Origin: Niveispirillum sp. SYP-B3756
GTDB lineage: Bacteria; Pseudomonadota; Alphaproteobacteria; Azospirillales; Azospirillaceae
Direction: 5' to 3'
DNA length: 64,000 bases
Assembly: GCF_009495745.1 (NCBI RefSeq)
Contig: NZ_WIDQ01000021.1
Span: forward strand, 1-64,000
Shown here piece after piece: positions 18,979 through 28,366 of this stretch. Numbering within the stretch: position 1 is the stretch's first letter; the number at the start of each line of letters is the position of its first letter. Made by a program: the position numbers and the translations under genes. Under the pieces are notes generated by a model. The model was given only the letters and a program-made list of their open reading frames with translations. It was not told where the DNA came from and ran no database searches.

Positions 18979-19065
18979 ACCGTCACCCCGGCGCAGGCCG
19001 GGGTCCAGGGGCCACAGGCGTTTCGCTCTACGAAACTGGACCCCGGCCTGCGCCGGGGTGACGGT
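18979..19065. repeat. Long intergenic palindrome (CCCCGG type)
   Basis: An 87-base hairpin nearly identical to the copy at 17935 and in the same orientation of its asymmetric centre. Confidence 0.9.
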
Positions 19066-19152
19066 GGAGAGGGGCGGAAGGCGAACGGCCCTTGGTTAAA
19101 AGGCCAAGCCACCCCCGAATCCCGCCTCCCCCCACGACCGGAGCCGCCTTCC

Positions 19153-20490
19153 ATGTCCCATTCTGCCCCAACGGGCGGCCCCAGTGCCGCCCCGCTGCCG
19201 CTGCGTGCCAAGCTCAGCTATGGTGCCGGTGATTTCGCCTTTGGCCTGTCCTGGAACATGGTCGGGGCCTTTCTGCTGTATTTTTATACCGATGTGGCGA
19301 TGCTGCCGGTGGGCATTGTCGGCACTTTGTTCCTGCTGTCGCGCCTGCTGGATGCCGGGTTTGACCCGGTGGTGGGATTGCTGGTCGACCGTACCCGGTC
19401 CCGCTGGGGCCGGGCGCGGCCCTGGTTTCTGTTTGGTGCGCTGCCCTTCGGCCTGCTGGTCGTTGCCACCTTCTGGATGCCGCCGCTGGGGGCGTCGGGC
19501 AAGCTGATATGGGCCTGTGTCAGCTTCGTGCTGCTGGGGCTGCTGTTTTCAGTCGTGAATATCCCCTACAGCGCGCTGATGCCGATGATGACGGGGCGCC
19601 GGGATGAACGGGTGCAGTTGGGCAGCCTGCGATCGGCTGGCACCGCCCTGTCCGTCATCGCCGCCACGGCAGCCACCATGCCGCTGGTCGGCTGGCTGGG
19701 TGGGGGCGATCAGGCCAAGGGGTTCCTGCTGGTGGCGATCCTGGCCGCCGTGATCTCCGTTGCCCTGATCTGGAACCTGTTCGCCCAGTGCCGGGAGCAG
19801 ATTCACGAGGAAACCACCAGCAGCAGCGGGGAGCGGACCACGCTGGGGGCTGTGGCCAATATGCTGCGCAACCGGGCCTGGCTGGTGGTGTTCCTGTTCA
19901 CCACGCTGAATTTCATTCGTTTCGGCGCAGTGTTGTCGGTCACCGCCTATTTCGCCATCAATGTGCTGAAGCAGCCCTGGATGATCTCCATCCTGCTGCC
20001 GGCCATTTCCGGCACGCTGTTGCTGGGGGCCGTCATCGCGCCACCCTATCTGGAGCGGCTGGGGATGCGCAATGGCAACCGGCTGGCCCTGGCGGCGGCC
20101 CTTCTGCTTTACGCGCTGCTGCCGCTGACCGAGGCGCAACCGGCCCTGTTCCTGGCCGTCTATATCCTGGCCTCCATCCTGATTTCTGTCACCATGACGG
20201 CGATTTTCGCCATGGCGGCGGAGGTGGTAGACCATCACGAGGCGCAATTCGGCGTGCGCCATGAAGGGCTGCTTTCCGCCGGTATCAGCCTGGCCACCAA
20301 GATCGGCATGGCCCTCGGCGGGGCGGTCGTCGCCTATGGGCTGGCGCTGGCCGGCTATGATGCGGCTTCTGTCAGCGACGGGGCACGGCAGATGGTGCAT
20401 TGGCTCTATTACGCGCCGGCCCTGCTGGTGCTGCTGGCGCAGATCCTCTGCATCGGCTTCTATCCTGGCAGTCCGGTGCGGCGGGCATAA
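19153..20490 (+). CDS. GPH-family glycoside:cation symporter (MelB/YicJ-like)
   Basis: A 445-residue 12-helix protein. KLSYGAGDFAFGLSWNM at the start and LLVDRTRSRWGRARPWFLFG after helix 2 are hallmarks of the glycoside-pentoside-hexuronide family; WGRxRPW is diagnostic. It imports a glycoside or sugar acid with a cation across the inner membrane, the step after the TonB receptor. It is the last catabolic gene before island 1. Confidence 0.93.
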   Translation: MSHSAPTGGPSAAPLPLRAKLSYGAGDFAFGLSWNMVGAFLLYFYTDVAMLPVGIVGTLFLLSRLLDAGFDPVVGLLVDRTRSRWGRARPWFLFGALPFGLLVVATFWMPPLGASGKLIWACVSFVLLGLLFSVVNIPYSALMPMMTGRRDERVQLGSLRSAGTALSVIAATAATMPLVGWLGGGDQAKGFLLVAILAAVISVALIWNLFAQCREQIHEETTSSSGERTTLGAVANMLRNRAWLVVFLFTTLNFIRFGAVLSVTAYFAINVLKQPWMISILLPAISGTLLLGAVIAPPYLERLGMRNGNRLALAAALLLYALLPLTEAQPALFLAVYILASILISVTMTAIFAMAAEVVDHHEAQFGVRHEGLLSAGISLATKIGMALGGAVVAYGLALAGYDAASVSDGARQMVHWLYYAPALLVLLAQILCIGFYPGSPVRRA

Positions 20491-20534
20491 AGGGGGCCGG
20501 TTCGAGGCCGTCGCCTGATAGCCAGCAAGTGGCT

Positions 20535-20680
20535 CTCCACTTTTCCAGGGCAAGTCCAGGATTTCCATGGCCCTCGCCTGTGGATGACCTCGGCCTTGTA
20601 GGGGCCGTTGACGGACGCGGCCAAGACGTTGTCGTATTAATCGCCGACGCTGCCGACCGATGGTTGGATGCCGGCCAGAC
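20535..20680 (-). pseudogene. IS3-family transposase (OrfB) remnant
   Basis: On the minus strand the reading GIQPSVGSVGD, an in-frame stop, then YDN and NGPYKAEVIHRRGPWKS reproduces the conserved DDE core of IS3 OrfB (normally SVGDSYDNALAETINGLYKAEVIHRRGPW). Homology stops abruptly on both sides. The fragment marks a recombination scar at the left edge of island 1. The rest of the 20491-20921 interval shows no supportable gene. Confidence 0.8.
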
Positions 20681-20921
20681 TCCACCGCCATCTGCCCGCA
20701 AGCGCTTGGACTGGGTCATACCTCAAGAGACCTTCACCAGAAAGTTGGCGGCCAACACGAGAACGTGGTAGGGGAAAAATCAACCGCGCCCCACTTCAAT
20801 GTGAACCGGCCACCCTGCACCAGCGTCGACCAGCCGGGAGGGCGCGGTCCGTCGACGATTTTTTGCAACTTTTTTGTGCGATATCAGGATTTCAGCGCCT
20901 TTCGAAGGCGGTTGAACGTAA

Positions 20922-20950
20922 TTGACACGGCATATAACGCAGACTATACT
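20922..20950 (+). promoter_or_regulatory. Sigma-70-type promoter of precursor 1
   Basis: A consensus -35 TTGACA (20922-20927) is followed after exactly 17 bases by TATACT (20945-20950), 33 bases before the precursor ATG. The surrounding DNA is AT-rich compared with its flanks. TAATTGACACGG around the -35 is repeated exactly at the promoter of the tail-collar operon (50216-50227). Confidence 0.8.
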
Positions 20951-20983
20951 GTGGCTAAAGCTCTTTAAGTTGGATACAAAGAA

Positions 20984-21133
20984 ATGCAAATCACACCAAA
21001 AGAAGACGATAATAGCGTAAAGCTGGTGAAGCGTCAAAAATATGTGCCCCCAAGACTGGTTGAGGTTGGTCAAGTGTCCGACTTGACGCAAAGTAACGGC
21101 AATGATGATGGGAGTGATAGCATGTATTCCTGA
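20984..21133 (+). CDS. Lasso-like RiPP precursor peptide 1
   Basis: This 49-residue ORF sits 34 bases behind a consensus promoter. The leader contains Y20-x2-P23-x-L25-x3-G29-x5-T35, an exact match to the recognition motif of split-B lasso peptide leaders. If Thr35 is the usual -2 residue, the core is the 13 residues SNGNDDGSDSMYS, in which Asp45 is the ninth and could close a ring. That leaves only four tail residues, unusually short for a lasso, so a different linkage is possible. The C-terminal Ser is the type of residue phosphorylated by lasso-associated HprK-like kinases, and such a kinase is encoded 2.4 kb downstream. Low GC compared with neighbours. Confidence 0.75.
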   Translation: MQITPKEDDNSVKLVKRQKYVPPRLVEVGQVSDLTQSNGNDDGSDSMYS

Positions 21134-21355
21134 ATTGCGGATGTTTAGTGTCATTATTATTTTTTCAAATTCGCGTTTTACGTGAAATCTCCGCCTTATG
21201 ATTAAGCCTTAAGTGGTTGTTTCATGCCCTTGGCGGCCCCCCAAACCTCAACCCTTGCCCCTTAAAAGCCAGGGGTGTTTTCAATTTTATTCGATACGCG
21301 GCAGCAGGGATTTGGATCCGGTGTCTGGCGTCGGACTGCTGTGTGGAGGAACAAA

Positions 21356-21619
21356 GTGTACATTCGGGAGCCGGACGTTATCTGGACCAAGCTCAATGGC
21401 GCTGTTGTTGCCATGGGAATTGGTAGCGGCAAATATTTCGAGATCGAAGGGGTTGGTCGGCTGATCTGGGAACTGTTGGAGCAGCAGCGTTCGTTCTCTG
21501 AACTTGTTGAAGCCATTGTTGCCGAGCATGAGGTGGAGCCAGCGGAGTGCGAGCGTGACGTGCGGGACTTCATCGCCGCCCTTGAGGCGGCCCATCTCGT
21601 TCAGAAAATCGAATGCTGA
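21356..21619 (+). CDS. PqqD-like RiPP recognition element (lasso B1-type)
   Basis: An 87-residue protein with a PqqD-type fold: beta strands around VIWTKLNGAVVAM and YFEIEGVGRLIWELL, then helices EQQRSFSELVEAIV and CERDVRDFIAALEAAHLV. GTG 21356 has GGAGG seven bases upstream; the open frame further upstream is unlikely coding. Such proteins bind the precursor leader and present it to the modifying enzymes. It lies between the precursor and the asparagine-synthetase-type cyclase, as in lasso operons. The usual partner, the B2 cysteine peptidase, is not found. Confidence 0.85.
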   Translation: MYIREPDVIWTKLNGAVVAMGIGSGKYFEIEGVGRLIWELLEQQRSFSELVEAIVAEHEVEPAECERDVRDFIAALEAAHLVQKIEC

Positions 21620-21634
21620 CATCCAGTGCCACCG

Positions 21635-23482
21635 ATGTCAGCATTCGCCGGCATAGTGCGTGGGGACGCTGCCCCCGTTAGCGACCATTATAGCCGGATA
21701 TATGCGGGCCATAATGCCGCCAAGACCGTCGGAGCGGCAGCCCTGTTCGTGGAGGGCGCTGCCGCCCGGATGCTGCAGGTTCGTGATCCTGCGGGCCGCA
21801 TCTGGCATATCGTCTCCGATGGTCGCCTGGATGACCGCGACCGCCTGGCAACCGGTCTCTGCCAACCGGAAACGGCAAGTGACGAGGAACTGCTGGCAGC
21901 CGCGTTTGCCCAATGGGGGCCCGCCTTCCCATGGCACATCACCGGAAGCTACGCTTTCATGGCCTGGGATGCCGCCGCCGACATCTTGATTTTGGCCCGC
22001 GACCCCGTCGGCGGCTACCCGATTTTCTACCACAAGGATAAGGACGGGACGGGCATCGCCTTTGCCACCGATCTGGCCGCCCTGCTGGTTGGCAAGCCCG
22101 GCAGGGCGCGGTTGCGGCCAGAGATGCTTGCCGGCATCTTAGGCCGAGCACCCGGCCTCACGGGCATCGGTTCATTCTATCGGGACGTCGATCTGTTGCC
22201 GGCTGGCCACCTGCTGCGGCTGGACAGCGGGGTGATGTCGGTGCACCGCTGGTGGCGTCCGCCGCCCGTGCGTGTCCGCGAGCAGCCGGCTGCCGAGCTT
22301 CGCCACCTGCTGACCGCTGCGGTGGAGGAACGCCTTCGCGGGGGAAGGCAATGCGCCGTCCTGCTAAGCGGCGGGCTCGATTCCTCTGCCATCGCCTGTT
22401 TGGCCGCCCGGCGGTTGCGGCAGGATGGTCGCCGGTTGCTGGCGATCAGTTCTGTCCTTCCAGACGGCTGGACCGGCCCTGAAACCGATGAGCGCCACCA
22501 CATCGAAGCGGTGCGCGCCCAAGAGGATAATATCGACATCCACTGGGTGCGCGAAAATCCGCAGACGCAGCCCTTTGGCGCGCTCTCCCGAACCTTTGAG
22601 CTCTTGAATTGCCCCCCCTACTCCGCGGTCACGCATATGGAAGCGGCACTGTCGGCAGCAGGCCAGCAGCATGGGGCCGACCGCGTTTTGAGCGGGTTCG
22701 GGGGTGACTTCTTTGCTTCCTCCCGGCCCAATACCTTTCCCCTGGCCCTGGCCTGCGAAGGGGATTGGCAGGCCGCATGGCGGGAACTGGCCGCGATGCG
22801 ACGCAACGGGGCCAGTTGGACGGCTCTGGCGCGCCGGGAACTACTGGGCCCGCTGGCGCAAACCGGCCGCCAGCGCGTGCAGGTGCCGTCCATCGTCGGA
22901 CCGTCATTGCGCCCCTTCCTGACCCGGCGACGACGGCTGTTCGGGCAGGGCATCCCAATCATCGCCACGGCAAGACGCCAGATGGCGTTCCTGCTGGAGC
23001 CGAGCCGGATCGAATTGACCGTCAACGGCGCCACGCAGGTTTCGGCCAAGGCCTTTAGTCAGACGCTGGTATTCCCGATGCTGGACCGCCGGTTGCTGGA
23101 ATTCATGCTGTCGCTGCCGGGGCGGCAGATGCGGCAGGATGGGATACCCCGATCCTTGTTCCGTCAAGCCATGGCCGGCATCCTGCCAGAGACCATTCGG
23201 CAGCGCCCGGACAAGGGGCCTGCCTTTGACCCGCTGATTGCGGCCCGCCTGGCCGCCGCCCGCAGTGAACTTATGGCCTGGGCAACAGCCACTGCCGGGC
23301 ACCGATGCTGGGAGATGGTGGACCGGGAGGATTTCCTGGCGGAACTATCCAAGATCAGCCCGACCAACCGGGAGGGCTGGAGGCAGGGTATGTTCGCCTC
23401 CGTGCTGCTGGGGGGCATGATCGCCCATTTCATCCAATGGCACAGCGAACGGTGGCCCGACCAAGAACCGGGGACACCCTGA
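21635..23482 (+). CDS. Asparagine-synthetase-type macrolactam cyclase (lasso C-like)
   Basis: About 615 residues. An N-terminal Ntn-type amidotransferase-like domain lacks the Cys2 nucleophile of true AsnB (it begins MSAFAGIVRGD), as usual for lasso cyclases. The C-terminal ATP-pyrophosphatase domain has the PP-loop SGGLDSSA at about residues 245-252. The enzyme would adenylate an Asp/Glu side chain and join it to the core N-terminus. ATG 21635 matches the family N-terminus better than GTG 21626. It follows the recognition-element gene by 15 bases and precedes the kinase gene. Confidence 0.85.
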   Translation: MSAFAGIVRGDAAPVSDHYSRIYAGHNAAKTVGAAALFVEGAAARMLQVRDPAGRIWHIVSDGRLDDRDRLATGLCQPETASDEELLAAAFAQWGPAFPWHITGSYAFMAWDAAADILILARDPVGGYPIFYHKDKDGTGIAFATDLAALLVGKPGRARLRPEMLAGILGRAPGLTGIGSFYRDVDLLPAGHLLRLDSGVMSVHRWWRPPPVRVREQPAAELRHLLTAAVEERLRGGRQCAVLLSGGLDSSAIACLAARRLRQDGRRLLAISSVLPDGWTGPETDERHHIEAVRAQEDNIDIHWVRENPQTQPFGALSRTFELLNCPPYSAVTHMEAALSAAGQQHGADRVLSGFGGDFFASSRPNTFPLALACEGDWQAAWRELAAMRRNGASWTALARRELLGPLAQTGRQRVQVPSIVGPSLRPFLTRRRRLFGQGIPIIATARRQMAFLLEPSRIELTVNGATQVSAKAFSQTLVFPMLDRRLLEFMLSLPGRQMRQDGIPRSLFRQAMAGILPETIRQRPDKGPAFDPLIAARLAAARSELMAWATATAGHRCWEMVDREDFLAELSKISPTNREGWRQGMFASVLLGGMIAHFIQWHSERWPDQEPGTP

Positions 23483-23484
23483 CC

Positions 23485-24408
23485 TTGTCCAGTTTCTATC
23501 GGCTCTATGGCTGCACCATACGCTGTGATTTTCCCCTGCCGGCGGCAAGGCCCGCGCCGGTCGGACTGGCGGCTGACCTGGTGATCAACTGGGCCGCGTC
23601 CCCCACCCCAGGGCAGGCGGAAGGCATCCAGGCAGGGGCTGGGGAGCCGCTGCTGTCCCACCAGCCCGACGGGGCGGTGCGGCTGGTCTGGCCCGGAGAA
23701 ATCACGGCGGACATTTCCGGTGATGGCCGGGCGGTGCACCTTCAATCCCGGCCAGAGAAGCTGGTATTCCTGCCTGCCCTGGCTGTCGGCATGATCCTGG
23801 GGATAGCACTGCACCTGCGCGGCACCCTATGCCTGCACGCGGCCACACTGGAGGTGGATGGCCGGCTGGTCGGCCTCATCGGGGACAGCGGGGCCGGCAA
23901 ATCGACGCTGGCCGCCTGGCTGCTGCTGCGCGGTGCCACGCTCTATGCCGATGACGTGACAGCCATCATGCCCGACGCCGCCGGCCTGCCGGTGGTGCAG
24001 CCCGGCCCCACCGGCATCAGGCTGTGCCGGGACACGGCGGCGGCGTTGCTTCCCAACACGGAGGGACTGGCGAATATCCCTTATCCCGATAAATACTTGT
24101 GGGATCTGTCCCGGGTGGACGCACCTTGCCACGATCGATATGCCCGGACCGGACGCGCCTTGTCGGCACTTTACTGGCTGGTGCCGGGAAATCCCGGCGA
24201 AGGTGTCTGTGTCAGCGCCCCCTTGGCGGGGACGGCTGCGCTGGGAAAGCTGATGGAAGCGTCATATCCGCCCATGATGCGCCGGATGATCTCCAGCGGC
24301 GTGTTGGGGGGCATGGCCCGTCTGGCGGAGACGGTTCCGGTTCGGGTGGTCCGCTACGAGCAGGCATGGGAACAACTGCCCATCATCGAACGGATATTGG
24401 CGCGATGA
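23485..24408 (+). CDS. HprK-like P-loop kinase
   Basis: About 307 residues. Walker A GDSGAGKST lies at residues 133-141, followed by YADDVTAI, as in HPr-kinase-like proteins encoded in lasso peptide clusters. In characterised cases such kinases phosphorylate the C-terminal Ser of the precursor. The gene follows the cyclase directly; the start is probably TTG 23485 (SSFYRLYGC), because ATG 23437 has no ribosome site. Its 3' end overlaps the cyclase-like gene by ATGA. A bacterial carbon-control HprK role is unlikely given the context. Confidence 0.8.
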   Translation: MSSFYRLYGCTIRCDFPLPAARPAPVGLAADLVINWAASPTPGQAEGIQAGAGEPLLSHQPDGAVRLVWPGEITADISGDGRAVHLQSRPEKLVFLPALAVGMILGIALHLRGTLCLHAATLEVDGRLVGLIGDSGAGKSTLAAWLLLRGATLYADDVTAIMPDAAGLPVVQPGPTGIRLCRDTAAALLPNTEGLANIPYPDKYLWDLSRVDAPCHDRYARTGRALSALYWLVPGNPGEGVCVSAPLAGTAALGKLMEASYPPMMRRMISSGVLGGMARLAETVPVRVVRYEQAWEQLPIIERILAR

Positions 24409-26402
24409 CCGACGCCAGCCTCCTGCCGATCCTGTCCATGGTGATGCAGCAACGGCACTGGCCCTTGCCGGCCCCGTTGGCGGCGCTGGCCCGGCAGTTA
24501 CCGCCGGTGGCCTCCGCCGGCCTGGAATTTCCCCTCGGGGCCGAAGGCCCGACCGACCTTCAGCAACGCATCCGTCCGGGGGACGAGATGGTCATGCTGC
24601 GGACATGGCTGGACAGATTGTCGCTTCCTGACGGTTCATCCTGGTCAGGGTTGCGCGCCGCCCTGGACACGGAATGCGTCACGACGGCGTCCGACGAACT
24701 GTGGGTTGAACTGGATGCCTTGACGCAGTGGTCGGCGGAGAGTCCTCCCCCATGCCTGTCCGTGTTCCTGCGCTTGCGAGATGGTGGCTTGGACCCGGCG
24801 GAGACGGTTCAGGCATTGGCTGCGGCTTTCGGCCTTGCCTTAACGGCTGACAGGTTGCAGGCGCTGGACCGTTGCCTGCTGGCCCTGCCTGCGCCATCGC
24901 GCCTGTCCCATCTGGGCCTGATGCTGGGCCGGCCGGGGCGGCCCCTGCGCCTGATCATCGATGCCCTGCCGGCGGACAGCGTGGGGGCGTTCCTGACCGT
25001 TGTCGGCCGGCACGACATCGCCATCGCGCGCCAACACCAGGCCGACATCCTGTCCGGTCTGGTGGACCGGTTCCGGCTGGCGCTGACCCTGGGCGACCGC
25101 CTGGAAGACCAGATCGGGTTCGAGTGCTTCGTCGGGAGAAGTGTCAGTGATGATCCGCGCTGGCGGGCCGTCTTTCGCCGGCTGGCCGAACAGGGCCGGT
25201 GCCTGCCGGAATACCCGGACCGGCTGGCGGATTGGCCAGGCCCCCTGCTGCCCTTCCAGGTAGAAAGCGGCTGGCCGGGCCCGTTGATCGCTCAAGCCCT
25301 GGCAAAGGGGCGGGACCGGCTTGGCTGGCTTGACTGCAGGATCAGCCATGTGAAGGTGAACCAGGGCGGTCAGGTGAAGGCCTATGTCGGGTTCGTGGAA
25401 CAGGAACGGCGGGCCACACCTGTCGACCCCCTCCCCGCATCGGCCGCCCCCGTCCCCCCATTGGCACCTGCCACGGCGGGACCGTCGCCGCAGGGCGGCA
25501 TGGGGCAGGGGGCACTGGATTTCCTGCTGGGTCAACGGACCCACACCGGCTGGTGGCTGGATTACGATGGTTTCCGTGAAGGAATCAGCGACGAATGGGT
25601 GACGGCCTATGTCGGCTGCGCCCTGCTGGCGGCTGGTGTCGTTCCCGCCGCCAGCCGTGCCTGGACGATCTTGTCGGCGCGCACCGATGAGGGACGCGGG
25701 GGATGGGGGTGGAACCTGCTGCAACCGGCCGACGCCGACAGCACCATCTGGGCCCTGCGGCTGGCAGAAGGGTTGGGACGGTCGCATGACCCGGCTGCCT
25801 GCAGGGGCCTGGCCTTCCTGGGCCGGCATGTGGGCACCGACGGCGCCGTCCGTACGTACCTGGAAAGCAGCCATCATACAGCCGTCAACCCGGACTGGTC
25901 GCAGCCGCATGATTGCGTGACGGCCGCGGCCGCTGGCCTGCCCCATCTGGCAGAGAGTGTGCTGCCGGCGTTGCTTGCCGCCCAGCAGGCTGATGGGTGC
26001 TGGGCGGGATATTGGTGGGCGGACCCCGCATACCCGACCGCCCTGGCAACGGCCGCGCTGGCTGGTCGGGCAGAGCCGGCCGCCCTCCAGGCCACCCATC
26101 GCGCGGCGGCCCAGGCCCTTCGGCGCCTGACGGCGGAAAAGCTGGAGGATGCCTTCACGCTGGCCCTGCTGTTGCGCACCGCGCGTCTGGCCCCTGACTT
26201 CACGCCCTCGCATCAGGCGGACGGCCTCGCCAGGCTGGCCCGCCTGCAGCGGCCGGACGGCTCCTGGCCTGGCAGCGCGCGGATGCTGATCCCCAACGCG
26301 CAACGGGAACGGGTTCCGGCTACTGATAGGGCTGGCATTTTCACCACCGCCACAGTGTTGTCCGCCCTGGGCGAACTCACAGGTCCGGGAGGACGCCCAT
26401 GA
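24405..26402 (+). CDS. Squalene/terpene-cyclase-like protein with novel N-terminal half
   Basis: A 665-residue protein. The C-terminal half (about 370-660) is an alpha-toroid with QW-type repeats (LLGQRTHTGWW, LLAAQQADGCW, LARLQRPDGSWPGS) and a DADST motif (D443-S446) at the place where class II cyclases carry DxDD; the last Asp is Ser. The N-terminal ~340 residues match no family I can name; they include an IGFECFVGRS segment and end with ISHVKVNQGGQVKAYVGFVE. A Pro/Ala-rich linker joins the halves. ATGA overlaps at both ends show tight coupling to the kinase and P450 genes. It may cyclise or bind a prenyl group or peptide; activity is unproven. Confidence 0.7.
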   Translation: MTDASLLPILSMVMQQRHWPLPAPLAALARQLPPVASAGLEFPLGAEGPTDLQQRIRPGDEMVMLRTWLDRLSLPDGSSWSGLRAALDTECVTTASDELWVELDALTQWSAESPPPCLSVFLRLRDGGLDPAETVQALAAAFGLALTADRLQALDRCLLALPAPSRLSHLGLMLGRPGRPLRLIIDALPADSVGAFLTVVGRHDIAIARQHQADILSGLVDRFRLALTLGDRLEDQIGFECFVGRSVSDDPRWRAVFRRLAEQGRCLPEYPDRLADWPGPLLPFQVESGWPGPLIAQALAKGRDRLGWLDCRISHVKVNQGGQVKAYVGFVEQERRATPVDPLPASAAPVPPLAPATAGPSPQGGMGQGALDFLLGQRTHTGWWLDYDGFREGISDEWVTAYVGCALLAAGVVPAASRAWTILSARTDEGRGGWGWNLLQPADADSTIWALRLAEGLGRSHDPAACRGLAFLGRHVGTDGAVRTYLESSHHTAVNPDWSQPHDCVTAAAAGLPHLAESVLPALLAAQQADGCWAGYWWADPAYPTALATAALAGRAEPAALQATHRAAAQALRRLTAEKLEDAFTLALLLRTARLAPDFTPSHQADGLARLARLQRPDGSWPGSARMLIPNAQRERVPATDRAGIFTTATVLSALGELTGPGGRP

Positions 26403-27538
26403 ACCTGTTTGGCAACACCGCCCCGCCGGAAGACTATGTCAGCAATCCCCATGCGTTCCTGGCCGATCTGCAACGGCGCGGGGGGATCGGGTTCGTCGAA
26501 GACCGCAACATGTGGGTCGTCTCAGGATACGAGCCACTGTCCCGGTTGTTGCGGTCGCCAAGTGTCGTACCGGGTGGAGCCACCAGCTTTGCCGACCGAT
26601 CACCGGCCTTCCGGGCCAGCCTTGCCCACCAAATCCGCCTCTGGTTGAAACCGCCCTTTTCCGATGACATCCAACTGGCCGTATCTCCGGCCGTGGCTGA
26701 CGCGGTCGCCGCCGTCCTGGAAGGCGATGAAGCCGACCTTGTGCCGGCACTGGCACACCGGATCCCGATGCGGGTCATGGCAGCGCTGCTGGGGATTCCG
26801 ACCGCCGATTTGCCGATGCTGACTGAATTGGGACGGGCTGTGCTGAGCGGCTATGACCTTTCCTGGCCGGGGCGGCTGCCATCGGCAGCCAGGGTGGCAC
26901 GCGCCCTCATCCGTGCCTATTTCCGCCAGCAACTGACGGCCCGTAACAGCGACGAAGGTCCGCCCCTTCGGCAGGCCATGATCGCGTGCGCCGTGCAACA
27001 TGCATTGCCCGAGGCAAGCCTGCATGATGCTTTTGGAACGTTGGTCACGGCGGGGGTGACGACCACTGCCAGTGCCCTGGCCAATATCCTGGTCCGCCTG
27101 CTGTCCAACAACACCAGCGGTGTCGGGCCTGCCCCGGTTGGGCCGATGGCCATGTGGGCCGATGAATTCCTCCGCCTGGACAGCCCGATTCTGGGCATTC
27201 GTCGCAAGATCGACGCTGATCTTGAGATTGACGGATACCAGATGCGCCGGGGACAGGAACTGCTGTTATTGACGGCCGCTGCCAACCGCGACCCCGACCG
27301 GTTTGCAGACCCGCATCGCTTCTGGCCCGACCGGCCGAACATGGCCCACCTGTCCTTCGGACACGGCGCTTTCTACTGCCTTGGGGCACATCTGGCACGG
27401 CTGGAGATCACCTGCCTGCTCCAGGCGCTGGCCCCCTGTCTGCACCGGTTCCACGCGTCTGCCGCGCCCACCCGCACCCAGGGATGGCTGATCCATGACG
27501 TCACCGCCATCCCGGTTTCCATCAGCCCAGGCGTCTGA
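26399..27538 (+). CDS. Cytochrome P450 (first)
   Basis: A 379-residue bacterial class I P450. The I-helix oxygen-binding motif is AGVTTT, the K-helix ExxR is EFLR in WADEFLRLDS, and the heme loop FGHGAFYCLGAHLA places the thiolate Cys at 327. Its start overlaps the cyclase-like gene stop. With a second P450 two genes on, it probably oxidises the peptide or a terpenoid attached to it. No ferredoxin partner lies within this cluster. Confidence 0.93.
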   Translation: MNLFGNTAPPEDYVSNPHAFLADLQRRGGIGFVEDRNMWVVSGYEPLSRLLRSPSVVPGGATSFADRSPAFRASLAHQIRLWLKPPFSDDIQLAVSPAVADAVAAVLEGDEADLVPALAHRIPMRVMAALLGIPTADLPMLTELGRAVLSGYDLSWPGRLPSAARVARALIRAYFRQQLTARNSDEGPPLRQAMIACAVQHALPEASLHDAFGTLVTAGVTTTASALANILVRLLSNNTSGVGPAPVGPMAMWADEFLRLDSPILGIRRKIDADLEIDGYQMRRGQELLLLTAAANRDPDRFADPHRFWPDRPNMAHLSFGHGAFYCLGAHLARLEITCLLQALAPCLHRFHASAAPTRTQGWLIHDVTAIPVSISPGV

Positions 27539-27565
27539 CGCGCCCATCACCCGAGGAACTTGCCC

Positions 27566-28366
27566 GTGCCCGGAGAATTCCAAAGCCGCCTGATCGCATC
27601 CTATGATGCCCAGTTCTCCGGGATGGCGTTTTCCCCCGACAGCCGTCCCGAGGACGGGTTCAGAAACCTTGGTTATTTTACCCCGCAGACCCAGACCCAC
27701 GGCCAAGCCTGTGAACAGTTGGTTGATCAGATGGTGGGAATGCTGGCGCATCCGAGGGGAAAGCTGCTGGATGTGGCCTGCGGCCTTGGCGGCACCACCC
27801 GATGCCTGGCCAAATATTTCGCGCAAGAACAGATCCACGGGATCAACTTGTCGGAAATGCAGTTGCAGGATTGTCGCGGCAGATTGCCCGCCGCCCACTT
27901 TCAGCAGATGCCGGCGGAGCGGATGACCTTTGCCGATGCGACGTTTGACGTGGTGGTTTGCATCGAGGCCGCGATGCATTTCAAGGGACGCCGCGCGTTT
28001 CTGTCGGAAGCGTTTCGCGTGCTGAAGCCGGGCGGCGAATTACTGGTGGCCGACATGCCCTTCCATGGGGAGCCGGAGAGTTTCACGGCGGTGCTGTCTG
28101 ACCAGGAGATCTATGGCACGGTGGAGGAGTATTGCAGCCTGTGGCGCGCTTGCGGCTTCACAGACCTGACCGCGCGGGACGTTACCGAGCCGGTCTGGCG
28201 CGGCTTCGTCCGCCACAGCCGAAACAAGGCGCTGCACCACCGTCTGAGCGGGCAGCTCGACGGGGACGGATTTGCGCAGTATCTGCGTCGGATCGACAAG
28301 ATCGATCAGTTGCCAGCACTGGCATATCTGCTGGTCGCGGCCAGGAAGCCCGGAGCAATGTCATGA
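27566..28366 (+). CDS. Class I SAM-dependent methyltransferase
   Basis: About 266 residues. Motif I LLDVACGLGGTTR (about 70-82), the acidic strand INLSEMQLQ and the VLKPGGELLVADM post-motif are typical of the small-molecule methyltransferase family (UbiE/sterol-like Methyltransf_11). GTG 27566 has GAGGAAC at good spacing, better than TTG 27560. It sits between two P450 genes and overlaps the second. Likely O- or C-methylation of the cluster product. Confidence 0.88.
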   Translation: MPGEFQSRLIASYDAQFSGMAFSPDSRPEDGFRNLGYFTPQTQTHGQACEQLVDQMVGMLAHPRGKLLDVACGLGGTTRCLAKYFAQEQIHGINLSEMQLQDCRGRLPAAHFQQMPAERMTFADATFDVVVCIEAAMHFKGRRAFLSEAFRVLKPGGELLVADMPFHGEPESFTAVLSDQEIYGTVEEYCSLWRACGFTDLTARDVTEPVWRGFVRHSRNKALHHRLSGQLDGDGFAQYLRRIDKIDQLPALAYLLVAARKPGAMS

